NCBI GenBank assembly: GCA_028622995.1
Contig: JAJQJQ010000007.1
Coordinates: 4,898,001 to 4,962,000 of the forward strand
DNA length: 64,000 bases
Direction: 5' to 3'
Source of the DNA: Panagrolaimus kolymaensis
Taxonomy: Eukaryota; Nematoda; Chromadorea; Rhabditida; Panagrolaimidae
This document shows positions 23,932 through 37,200 of the stretch, piece after piece. The notes under the pieces were generated by a model. That model had not been told where the DNA came from. It did no database searches and saw nothing but the letters and a program-made list of their open reading frames with translations. Position 1 is the stretch's first letter; the number at the start of each line of letters is the position of its first letter. Made by a program: the position numbers and the translations under genes.

Positions 23932-26900
23932 TGTTTGAAAAAAATTATAAATAAAAACGACAAAATAAATGAATTACAAAATTGCTAATAAACAAAAATT
24001 TTTCAGGAAATATGCAAGCAAGACAAGAACACTTCGCTATGAATAAAATGGGTGAATGATGACCAAAGTGTTCTTTCAATAAATAAAAGCATTGCTTTCA
24101 GTTCAATAACCACAGCTCAAAAAGCTTTCCTCTCATAAATAACCTAAAGGAATACCTTTCGGATTTTTAATTCATATATGAAAACAATATCTTTCTCGTA
24201 TTACTATGAATTAAATAAATAAGTCAAATTCACTTCAAAATTATTATATCTAAATTTAAGGAGAAAATAGTTTTTTTGAAACTTGCAAAAAGCATGGATT
24301 TGTAAAATGTGATGAAAGCTGATTGACTATTAAGCAATTTATTGTAGCTCTCTTCTAATTTACTATTTTTAAAGGACATATAAATTAAGAGAAGAAAAAA
24401 ATGAATTTAGTAATTAACAATAAAAAAACAGTATTTGTAAACATTCATTTTCTGGTGATACAGTAACCATTTATAAAGTCCTTCTGCCTTCAAATCTTTA
24501 TAAAAACTTTTTAATCTTCTTTAGAAATAATTCGTTTATGATGGCTTTGTAAGTGATTGTCATATTAGCACCAATTACATAAATTTTGTATAAAATTTAA
24601 GACATTTTTTAATTAAAATATTTGTTGTGTTATTTATTTTGTAATTAATATAGACAGAGAAGAGAAGTAAATATTTTTGTTATAACAAAAATTCAATTTG
24701 CATCTCCAAGTAATAAGACTTTTTATGTGAAAATCGATGAGAGAAATTCTGTGGTTGATCAATTGCAAATAGTTTTTTATGATACTCATTGTCAATTCTC
24801 TTTTTTTTTTGAAGGTCACTCTCCTTTCTTCTTATAACAATCATGGAATGAAATGCTTTTGTTTCATCGGTTACGCATTCGCTTTATTCAATGGTTATTT
24901 TTTTCTTAACTTTTTTTGGTTTACATTAATTTTTTTCCAATGTTAAAAAAAAGATTCACACCTTTTTTGGTGGCGAACATCTATCTCCAAGGCCATCGTC
25001 GATGAAAAAAAAACTAAAATTATTATAGCTTTTTTGGTGGTTTTTTGATGAAAGTGAAAACTAATGTTTGCATGGTCATTGGGCAACAACGTTTAGAGGA
25101 GGTTGTGGTGGCCATTGAATGGTTTTTATAATAGTTTTTGGCCACAGAAAAATTCGAAGTGTGATTCAAAAAAGGAAAAAGTGTTCAGCAACAAAAAAAG
25201 AGTTTCGATGATTGGGAAAATGTGTAAATAATTATAATTGTTGGAAAATATTTTTGATCATTAGATTTTATTATTTTTTTGGATATTGATTTAGACCAAG
25301 ATTAAAGTAAGAATTTTGTTCATGTAATACATCGATATTAAAATGTTGCGGCTATGAATTTACCAAAGCTTCATGTCTCTAACTAATCTTTGTAAAAAAG
25401 GAATCATTTTCTTTCTTTTTTATCTTCGAAGAAATATTGTCTTTTTTTTATTCAAAAAAAAAATCTTCTTCCATTTTGTGTCTCATTTCCTGTGTTTTTC
25501 TTTCTTCCATCGTCTCCTTTTGCATTCTTTATGCTTGCTTCTTCATTCGTCGTATCAGGATGTTTTTATCCTCAAATTTTGACCATCCTCAAGAGATTTA
25601 AAAATGCGAGTTCATTAATTTCTTCTTTGTTCATGCTTTCTTTTTTCCATATCCAATGTGGCCGATGGTCGATAGAAAGTGCATTGGGAGTCAATTTTGA
25701 CTTGAATTAGAGACGACTTTTTGAATGGCACTTTTTTTAAGCCTCAACGGCACAACTGAAAAAATAAAAATTAAAAGTTAGAAATATTTTGATATTTATT
25801 GTTTCTCTTTTTTTCGTTGTTGCGAATTTTTTATGGCGTAATTTTTTTTTTCTAAATTTTAAGAGATCACTTGAAAGGAATGGTTAGCTTTTAGGAAGGA
25901 GGCATTTAACTTTTAACTTCAACAAAGTCAGTCATGATGAAGCTTTTTTTAGAACGAATTTATTCAACAAAAAATGGGTATTCAAAAGTTTTTTTTGCCA
26001 ATGTTTGCATTGAAAAAGGCTCCTATTTTGTTGACACACTTTCCTTTTCATCAACATAGGAATTTGATTATTTTGAGGTTTCTCGCATCTTTTTTTGGCT
26101 TTGCACTTTTTTTTGATCAAATATAAAAAATTTTTATCGAAAGGTTTTTCTGGAAAAAAGTTAAGAATAAAAAAAATAAAGCGAAATGGTTGATGGCCAT
26201 TCTTCTTTTGCTTTAACTTTGCTAAATTTATTATGGGATTAATGCCGCGGCAAACCGGTGCCAAGAAACCTAAAGACTCAAAAAGTAAGCCTTTTTGCTT
26301 TTAAAAAAACGGAAACAAATTGTTAACGAATTTAACGCTTTCATTTTTGTTTCTTTCGTTAGTTTTAGAGTGAAACACATTTTTGAGTTTTAATTCAAAA
26401 AGGAGGAAATCCGTCCATCCACAGCTGTGGTGGTTTTGTGCTTTCCACAAAAGCAGCTATTTTGACGATTTTAAAGCGCGCAAAAAAATGCAAATTTTTT
26501 CTCCTCTTTCTCCTCATTTTCTTTATTCATTTGGTTTGACACATTTATATGTTTGAAAGAGAAAAAAAGTAACCAAAACCAGAAGTTGTTGTACATCTAA
26601 TCCAAAAGCCATTTTTGGGAAGTTGTAAATGTTTCACGGTCATCATCATCATTTATTTTGCAAACAAAAAGTTTAAATCAATGCCTGGCTGTGGCAGTGG
26701 CGCCAATGGTCGAAGAATATGTCCCAATGTTTTGCGTCGATGATGGTGCCGATACAAAAAATTTTCTATTTTTTTTTTTGCGTGAAATCACAGCTATCGT
26801 CTTGTGTCTCTCTTATGTTAGATTTTTTTTTCGCCTGGCGATTGTCGGTGATGATTCGATGGCCGCTGCCTGCCCTACCTTCTCTGTTATAGTCGTTTTT

Positions 26901-29900
26901 GACCATTTGCGCGGTTTTTATCGCTTTTTTTTCTTTCTCCATTTTTTTCAATTCTTCCCAGGTGCAACATTTTTTTCTTGTTCTCGAATTTATTAGTTTC
27001 TTCCGGCAAAAAAAATTATTTAACATTTTTTTGCATTTTTTAAACCGTTATTTTCTTTTTCAAAGCGCCGAAACCCGAGTCTTAGAGAGTCAAAGCATTT
27101 GACCCGATTGAGTGAGTGTTGGAATTATTTGGCATAGCAAAAATCACCAAAGAATATTTTGCGCCGAAAAATAGTACGATTTGCTTCTTTCGTTTTCTTA
27201 ATGACCCGGTGTCGTCTGCATGTTAAAGAGGTAGATTGGACGAAGAAGAAAAAGAAGAAAGGAAATGAAGAATGGAAGGTGAAGAGGTTTTTTTTGAGAA
27301 AAGACTTCTTTTTATATGTATTTCATTTTAGTCTATCGTAAATAGAAAGAGTACCAATAATGTAAGTCATGGCTTTTCTCAATCTGATGAGACAACTAAC
27401 ATTCTTTTGTGTTTAAACCCTCTTTTTTACTAACGTTTGCAAATTTGCAATATGTTTATGAATAATTTTTTTAAACAAAAGCAATCATTCTTGATTCATC
27501 TTATCTTATATTTTTACAGCAAAGTAAGTATTTTCTCAAATATTTTAGGTGTTTTTAATCATTTTTTATTACCTTATTTAATCTTTGAAACAAACTTTTG
27601 AACTAAAAATCGTGAAAACATTTTGGAACGATAAACTCTCAAAATAGTTTTTTGTATCATTATTTTAAATTTGTCCTAAAAAAACTATCTGTATTTCTTT
27701 TTTTTTTACTATTTTAATCCTCTTCTCTTCCAATCAAAAGCGAACGAACACACTTTTCAAAGCCTCCGATTATTCATCTTCGATTAATGTCAGAACGGTT
27801 AAATAATGTTTTTCAGTCATTTTTTTTCTATTGTTGCCTCTAGCTCTTTTTTTCCTTCACTCACATTTATTTTTTGCTGACCAAAACATTGTCATTTTAT
27901 TTATTTTCATTTCCAAGTTTTGGTCGTGATGCCTTTTTTGTGTGAATGTGAAAAAACATTTTTCATCTCAATTGCTTTTTTTGATTTCTCCAAAAAAATT
28001 TCACGATTTATTATATTTTTATTTTTTATTAAAAAATTATGAGAGAGATTCGCCACTATCGTTCCGATTCATTGACATTATTTTCACACACGTTTTCATT
28101 TCTACAAAAATAAAGATGAATGAAGAAATTATGAGAGATTATTGCTGCTTTTATAAAAACTTCAAATAATTTTTTTGAAGCCTAAAAACAAGATTTTCTC
28201 AGGCCAAAAAAGAGCTCTTGAAAAAAAAAAGTAACTCGAGCCTTTAGGCGATTTAGAGGAGAGAATAAAAAAACTGATCTCTTCTTTCTCGTTATTATTA
28301 TATTGTCGGTATTATTGTTAAGTAGAGGATGGAAAAGCAGCAACCCATCCTCCTGCGCATACATATACCCCAACCGATGAAGAAGCAGCAGCATCATCGA
28401 TGGAGAAAAAAAAGAAGAAGAAAAAAAGCCGAGAACTAGACCAACATTTATTCATTCAAGGAAGAAAGACAAAAACAACAAAAAACAATATATGAAGGAA
28501 GAGCGCCACTTGGGTTTAGTGTGTGTTTTTTTGTTGCGCGTCTTCGTTTTTTTTCTTTCCTGATCGGGCAAGCAACCAAGTAAGCAAGCAATCGATCCTT
28601 TTTTGTACCTCTTAGTTAAAAAAAATTGATGTTACCCTTTTTTAAGTGGGTTTAAAAACCGTTAAGTTAAAAAGAAACTTTTTTTTCTTCAAAAAAGAGC
28701 TATTGTACTTTCATAAAAAATATAACCTTTTTTAAATGTATAATTTAAAATATTCCTAATATCAGCCATTTTTGTTATTAATACTCTCATAATGGTTATA
28801 TTTCATTGTAAAAGCCAAAAAAAATGAGCATCTCATTTTTTTGATTTAGACTTTTTCCATCACTTAACTTAATTTAAATGTGTGTTTTGTTTGTCTTCTT
28901 TCCAAAGTTTTGATAAGATTCATTCGTTTTCTTTTTACTTTTTTTTTCCAAACATGGCTTAATCTCATTTTTTCCAAGAAGTTTTTTATTTTATTTCATA
29001 CGTCCGTCAACTAGTTTTTGTTCCTTTCGATTTTGACGATAATCTTCAATCAACTTGGTCAACAGCAAAAAAAAGTTTTTATTTGATTGAAGTTTTGCAA
29101 ACATTGGCAGTGAAGAAGAAAAAAGGCTGTCCTCTTTTTTTTTATCATTTTACAAAAATGGGTGCGCTTTGTTTAGGTTTGTTTTTTACCTGTAAAGTCA
29201 ATCAAAGCTTTTGGTAAAGTTTCTGCAGCAACAACAAAAAAATTGAGGCTTTATTTAAACTTTTCTTTACTGTAAAATATGTTGATTGTGTTCAGATGAT
29301 GCAACGGTTACCGTGGAATTCTTTTGTTATGACTCCTCTACCACTTTCATATATTACCCTTTTTTTGCTTATTTGAACGCTTTTTCTTCTTATCTATGTT
29401 CCCTATTTTGTTTTTTGTTTTTTTTGGATCGTGTTGGTTATTATTATTCCATTCTCAAATTCAAAAAGAGTGTTATTATTCTTAAGTGGACTAAAGTGTG
29501 TAAATTGTTTTTACATGTCCAATTAGTTCTTCCGAAAAAAGATTTGTTTAAAAAAAATACAAAGAAGCGACAATTTTCTAATGTTTTTAACTTGCTGCCT
29601 GCCAATGGGGTCAACTGAAAAGTGCCATGGCGGCATCGTATCGGCTTCCCGCTGCTTTCTTTAGCCAACACAAAAAAGAGGTGGGAAAATAGAAGAAGAA
29701 AGTTCTAAAAAAAAAATGATTGAAAAAAATTAAAGATGCGATTATTTTTTTATTTTCACGCCTTTTTTCAAAAAAAACCATTTATAAATTTTTTGTATGC
29801 TGTTGTATCACAATTGAAAAATCTCTCTTACATTGCTTTTTTTCGGACAGTTAGTTAATCCGCGAAAGACGATCTGATCTCACTCTCCTACCAATTTTTT

Positions 29901-32900
29901 TGTTTGTCGTTTATTTTGTTGCAAAACTATTCAACAAAAATCCTTTCTCCTTTTTTTTCAACAAATTACGCAGTCAATCAACTGCAAAAGGAGCAGCATC
30001 TGTTTTTGAGAGAGAAAAAAGAACCCGAGAGACGAGAAAGCAAGAGATAGAAAGATGATGGGGGAGATCTATCTGATTTATACTTTTGTAGACGTGCGCA
30101 AAAGTACCATCAAAAAAAGAGGGGAGAAAATCAAACTGACCGATGGTCACTTTCTTTTTGGTTGTTTGTTGGCTTCACTCTCTCTCATTCTTTCTCATGC
30201 ACAACACAGCTGTGGCAATAATAATAAGAGGAATAGCGGCGGCAGCGAGCGGCGAATGTTTGCCATTCGTGACCAAAATGAGTCAAAAGCAACCTCCACC
30301 CTTACTCTCTCGATCAATCAATGATTTGTCGTTGTCATTTTTCATTTATGCGCAGTTTTTTGTTTCTACAATGGCACTCCTCTTCTTTTGCTTTGCCCAT
30401 GCTTTTGAAATGATAATTTTTAATGTGATTTTTAGAATAACACTTTGATTTGGATATGGATTGTTTTTTGTAATTTTCCATTACTAACAAAAAGGAATTT
30501 ATTATTGAAGAAGTTAATATTAATTTCGGGATAATTAAATTTGTATTTAAATAATTTTTTAACTTTATTTAGTGCCATTTTTAAGCAAACAAAAATATAA
30601 AAAATATTTTATATATTTCACTTTCTCTCTCAATTTTTAGGTCTAGAAATTATTTTATTTTATTTTTTTGCAATTTATTGCCATTTTGTATTTTTAAAGT
30701 TATTTTTTTTTTTTATTTATTCAAACAATCTCCTTATATTTTTATTTTAATGCATTTCAAAAACCGATGATTTTCTTTTTTGTGGTGGTCTTTTTTCTAA
30801 GGACTTCTTATCTCATTTTTTTATTCTTCTCTTCTTCTTTCTTGCGAAATTTTTTTTACCGTTGCGAGCTTTCGATTTTTTAAATTTAAATAATCGCGTT
30901 CATAACTTTTTTTTCGTTTTATTTTTTTGACGCTATTGGAACCATGTTTTAATCCCTTTTTTTCTAACATGCTCAAGGAGTTATGTTCTGGAAACGCCAT
31001 GGCATTCTTTACTCTCTCGCTAATCATTGATTTGAATGCCGTTCCGTTACATACTCTTTCTCTTTTTTTGTCGTAAACAAGGTTTTTCGCCTTTCCTTTG
31101 TGGCATAAAAACGAGCTGTAATGTGTCTTAAAGAATTCAATTTTATCCTTGAGTATGCAAAAATTTTTCTTTTGCTATTGAAATAAAAAGTCTTTCATGC
31201 TTCTGAATGCCTAAACTTCTTCCTATTCCTTCCTGAAGCGGTCACTCTCTCTTCTCATCTTCGTTCTGCTTTTTTTCTCAATGTTGCTAAGTTTTTTTTA
31301 TGCTGTAAAAAAGAAGCATGAGTGTCTCTCTGCTCTTGTCAATGCGACACAGCGTGAAATGGGCGCGAAAAAAATATATAAATTCATTCATTCATTGAAT
31401 CTTATGTGTCTATGTTTGGCATTTTATTGCGCACTCACTCCTCTCCCTTGAGTGTCCCGGAAATCATTTATTCGCTACTATGGATTTATTGTATAAATAT
31501 ATTTTTGACACATTATGTCTATTCCTTTATAAAAAAATGAAAGTTTTTTTTAGATATTACTTTTTCAAAACAAAAAAATTCATATTTCTCCTTTATATAT
31601 TTTTGTGAAACAAACTTTATCTTTTAAAATCAACATCTCTTCTTGAATCTAAATCAAACGGTTTTACATTGATAATTTTTTATCTTGGTATCATCAAGTA
31701 TATAAGTTACCCATGTTTAAAAACATACTTTTCTCAACAAAAAAAACTATGCTTAAACTTTTTCATTAAAAAACTTCCTAAAAAAAATGCACAAAGCTTT
31801 TTTATTTGAAAGCTGCAGTATTTATTTTTTTAAAAGGGCTAGTAATCGTTTACACATTTTCTTTTTCAAATTGCCTCAAGTGTTTTTTATTATCTTCCGA
31901 AAAACAACAGAGGCACACCAATCGAAGAGAAACATATTGACCGTTTATTATTCTTTAGCCCTTTTTAAATATTTTTTTGGGTTTTATAAAAAAGCAAAAG
32001 GCTATCAAAAGTTTTAAATCAAATCGAGCTTTGATGGTTTCATTCCATCTTTTTTAAACTTTAAAAATTTTTTTTACTCCCTAAAGGCAACAATTTCACC
32101 GAGGCGACCAACCGCAAAGTAAAAAAAGGGGACTAAAAGCATGCTTATCTTAGACAATGAAGGCACTTTGTGTCGGCCATTGTTGAAGCTGTCGCCTTTT
32201 AAAAAAACCAGCAATAGCCAGAAAAGAGTTATGTCCACTTCATTGCTTGAATGCTCATGTCAGCTTTTTACACGCTCCTCGTTTGCTTCCAACAATAGCA
32301 ACAAAACAACAATGCCTTTACTCGTTTCTTTCCTTTTTAAAACCATGAAAGCTTACTTATTTTCTTTGACGAATTAGCTTTCAAATGTTTATTCTTTTGC
32401 TGCTGCATTTTTTGATGCTCGATTGACCCTAAAAATGCCTATTTTTTTGTTTCTTCAAATGGTCATTTTTTTATTGTATCAACTCTTTATGGCCCTCATT
32501 TTTTGGAACAGTGTTGTTTTTCTCTTCTTTTTTTTTTAAACTGTATCGTACATTAGCTTGATTGCCTTTCTCCTTCATCGTTGTGGTTTTTTTTAAAGCT
32601 GTCGCCTTAAAAGCCGACAGATTTTAAGAAGCCTTTAATTATAGTTTTTCTTGTGTCAATTTTTTTTTAAGGAAATGGATCGGCGATAAAAGCTTTTTTC
32701 TTCTTCTTTGCTTCCTGGTGCTTTTTATGACTGCTATTGTTTTCGTTCAGCTTTACCTCAACTATTATTTTAATCAAGTAATTTTATGTGCAAGAAAGTT
32801 TTTTCCAACTTTTTTTTTCAAAAAAAAAGACAAAATTTCAACTCAAAAAAAGGGAAATTTAAAATGTTGACGATTTTTTCCTTTGGGAGCAATCCAAATT

Positions 32901-34242
32901 TTTTGATTTGTTTTTAAATATAGTTTTTTTTAGGAAAGCATCTCTTACCCTTTTCCTATAGAGATGGCGACCCTTAATAAATTTCAATCTGTTTTTAAAG
33001 TTTCAGTTTTCCATTTTTTGGTGCTTAAAATGGAAAAACTTGAGTTGTAGATTTTAGGTGGTCACCACCACTTTTCGAGATTGTGGAAGTGGTCGAATTT
33101 CCTTTTTTTTCCTTCTAAATCTAATTAATCTTTTTTTACAAGTTTTTTTCTTTCTCTGAATTTTATGCGCCATTAACATTTTAAAAACCGCTATTAAAAT
33201 TTTGTGGTTATTTAATTGGTTTTTTTTATTGATTTTATTTTTATGATTTAGTGTAAGATTGCATCAGCAGGCACTCTATTATATAAAAGATAGGATGAAA
33301 AAAAAGGTTTAATAATGGTTGCTATAACTTCCAGTAATGCCAAGTTCACTATCATTTGAAACAAAAACAAATTTATTAATTTTTTATTTCAGTTTTATTT
33401 TTTATTTTTTTATTTTCATGTTACAAAAGAGGATGATCCACTTGTTTTCTTTCATATTTATTTTTATCCCATTATCCTCCTTCTTTTTCTAAATAATTTG
33501 AATTTGTTTTCCTTCGAATTTTCCATCTCTTTTGCCGAACGATTTTTTTTAAAGAAAATAGAAACTCTCCTCCATGTTTCATTCATTTTGCGACAGATTC
33601 AATTTCATCGTTATTGAGTGAAGAGGATCTTTGAGAAGTGGAACTTGAAGTTCACTTTTATTTTTTCTTCCTTCATCATGTCCTGAGGGCTTTATTCGGG
33701 TTTGTTCCATGCATATGTATGCCATTCATATACATAAGAAGGAAAAGCAGCCGTATTTGCGCGTTTCCTGAAAAACTCAAGGAAAGGAAAAAGAGCTCTT
33801 CCATTTGCTTCTTCATTAATTCCGGTGTTCGGCTTTTCCCATTCTCTCCCGGTCGCCATCGTTGTCGTTCGTTTGGGAAAGAAAGAAAGTAAGAGGAGAA
33901 GCTCCGGAAGAGAGCTGCTTCGGCGGTCATTTGCTAATTATGAATTTGTTTCCATTCATTCAAGCACATTTTCGTTCATTCAATTTTTTTGTTTTGTGTT
34001 TGTATGTAGTTTTTTGCGTGTATGATTTTTTGCAGCTGTCGCGGACATTCGGGTTTTTGTGTTTTTGACAGTAAAAACAATACTGCTAATTTCCATTCAT
34101 GTTTTTTTCATTACTATACCTTTTCAGGTGAATCAAAAAAAACTAAGAAATTTATAAATTTTTAAATTTTATATTTTATAATAATAATTTATCAAATGTA
34201 TGATTTTTAAAATCTTCAATAATTTTTATTATTTTCGCAATT
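23932..34242. other. 10.3-kb region without convincing genes (copy 2)
   Basis: Exact-looking repeat of 7716-18026 (offset 16,216), now lying between the truncated 298-aa gene copy and the intact cadherin. The same GC-richer islands and E-box palindromes recur. This copy is the natural upstream region of the full-length cadherin. Confidence 0.6.
34121..34127 (+). promoter_or_regulatory. Candidate 5' UTR or spliced-leader acceptor of the intact cadherin gene
   Basis: TTTTCAG 115 bases upstream of the ATG at 34243. No other strong acceptor lies nearer to the start codon. Confidence 0.35.
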
Positions 34243-37200
34243 ATGCGAATTTTTATTGCAAGCAGTAGCAATCATCCACCCATTATTTTAAAAAGATATT
34301 CCTGGCTTCTACTACTGCTTTTCTCAATTTTAACTTTTATTCCATCAACCGAAGGATTTAGAAAAGTTCGAGGTCGGCTGCTTGGGCAATCCCTGTTACC
34401 TTTTGGTTACACCTTTGAATTCAATGCTCCAGAGTATAATATTTCATTAAAAGAAAATACACGAAATCGAGCGTTTGTTCAAACGGATGGAGGAGAAAAA
34501 ATTGGAGTATTTTTGCCGCCAGTATTTTCAAAAATTCGTTATAAAATTGTTGATGGTGATAAAGATAAACTTTTCACCGCTGATCACACAGTATTAGGTG
34601 ATTTTGCCTTTTTACATATTCAACCTGCAAAAGGTGAAATCCTAAATCGTGAGAGAAAGGTAATAATTTTAATAATTAAAGAGAGGAGGTAAAATAAAAG
34701 TTAATTCTTTCTTCAGAGTCATTATGAATTATTAGTTAAAGCAACATTAAAACGAAAAAATGCGAACACATTAGAAACTACGGCAAAAGTGAATTTGAAA
34801 ATTTTGGATGAAAATGATAATAATCCAATGTTTAAAAAAGTTGAATATTCTGCTGAATTTGATATGGATGTAAGTTATTTTAAAAAAATATAGCATTCAA
34901 AATAGCAAAAAAAATTATTAGACCATTTCTTAGAAATAATAACTATTTTTTAGACTTCTCTCAATTCCCGTCTTGTTCATCTTGAAGCATTTGATGCTGA
35001 TGAAGGCCTTAATGCTGAACTTTATTATTCCATGACTAATTCTCCTAATGATTCTGCAGCTTCGTTATTTTATGTGGATTCGCGATCAGGATGGATTCGA
35101 AATTTTGCCCATCTCAAACCTGGCAATTATTCTGTAGAATGCTTTGTTGAAGATCGAGCAAGTCGACTCCAATTTTATGGAAATTCAGATGCACCAAAGC
35201 CAATGTTTTTTCGAAATAAAGCAAAAGCAACCATTATCGTGTCAAATCCTAAACAACAAGATTTGAAACTTTTAGTTGAAAATCTTCCATTAAAGCTTTA
35301 TCAAAAAACGCCTCAAAAAGCTGCAAAAATAACAGTAGAAAATGCAGAAGATGGAACCATCGAAATCGAAGCTATAAATTCAACCAATTTTTGGATTGAA
35401 GAGCAAAACGAAGGAGCAGGATTTTGGTTGATGGTTGGAAGAACAGAAAATCAATCATTTGAAGTTAAAATTAAAGCAAAAGAAATATTTGTTGGTAACA
35501 GAGAAAATGAAAAAACTCTTAAAATTGAATTGGACTCGGAAACACGAAATCTTGAATTCGTTGAAAAGAAAGATTTTATGAAAATTAGAGTAAATGAATC
35601 ACTCCCAATTGGATTTATTGTTTATCAATTTAATGTTAAAGGAGCTTATTCAGAAGAAGCAAATTTAATTAGGTGAGTAATAACATGTTTTGTTGGTTAA
35701 TAAAAAAACTCATAGTAGAAAAATATAACATCGAATGTTTTTTATTCTTCATTTAAATCATTTTTATAGGTATCGCCTTAAAACTGAGTCCAAAGATTTT
35801 CCATTTCATCTCGATCGAACAACGGGGCAACTACGAATTAAATCAATCCTCGATTTTGAAACAATTAAAAGTTATGATTTTATTGTATTAGCAAAAATGG
35901 ATGGTTTTGATGGAATTCAAAGTGAAGCCAAAGCTCGAATTTCTATCATTGATTCAAATGATAATTGCCCAAGATTTTCATCTCTTCCAGCTGATCATCG
36001 AATTATCCTCCAAAATACAAATCCAAAAACAACTATTTTTACTATAAAAGCTATTGATGCCGATGAAGGCTTTAACGGAAAAGTATTTTATCGATTGACT
36101 GGAGATTCAGGTTTTGTAATTGGTCTTGAATCTGGGGATATTTCAATAGGTGAACCATTAACAAAAGGAAAGACCCATTGGACGCTAAAAGTCATTGCAT
36201 TCGATGCTGGATGGCCTACTTCACTTTCGACTGAAGCTCACATTGAAATTTTTGTCAACGCAGAAGAAGCAAAGAAAAACAAAATAGGGACGAAAAAAAT
36301 AACTGATACTTGTTCAGTCAAAAATAACCATTCACCAAAATTTGGAAAAATTCCATCAAATTTGGCTGTCAAAGAAGACGCGATTGTTGGTAGTTTCATA
36401 ACTAAAATTGATGCTACTGATGATGATAATGGTATTAATGGTTTTATTCAATATTGGAGTGAAGATAATTTTTTTGCTGTCAACTCTTTCAATGGAAATG
36501 TTACAGTTAAAAAGCCACTTTTTGATCTCTTTGACCGCTTCAACGCAGGCAAGGAATTCATTGATTATAAATTTGAAATTACAGCCACAGATTCGGCACT
36601 TTTTGTAAATCCTAAAATGCCTTCACTTTCAACAAAAGTCACAATCATCATTCGAATTCATGATGTCAATAATCATTCGCCCATTTTTGAACAAGTGAGT
36701 TCCTCCTTTTTCCTCCTCTTTTTTTATCTTAAGCTTTACAGCCCATGTATTTTGCAACCATCGAAGAAAATGCAGGAGCTGGAATTAAATTTCTTAAAGT
36801 TAGAGCATTTGACCGAGATCCAGGTCAAAATGGAAGAGTAGAATATTTACTTGCTGCGGATTCAGATTTAATCACAATTGATCCAGACACAGGAGCTTTA
36901 AGAACAGAAAAATCATTTGATCGCGAAATTTCACCAAGCACGAGTCAATTCAATTTTTTATTAGCTGCATTTGACCGGGCAAACCCCTCCAGATTTGGAT
37001 TTGCAAATTTAACGGTAAAAGTAATTGACAAAAATGATAACGCGCCTATATGTGTTGATGAAATTCAAGAAGTAAGTTTTTATCAACAAAAATAATTATT
37101 TCTATTAGTAAAAATTAAAAATCTAATATACTTTTTATTTTATATTGTTCCATCAAAAGACTTTTCTATTTCAGTTCAAAATGCTTGAAGATGCTCCACG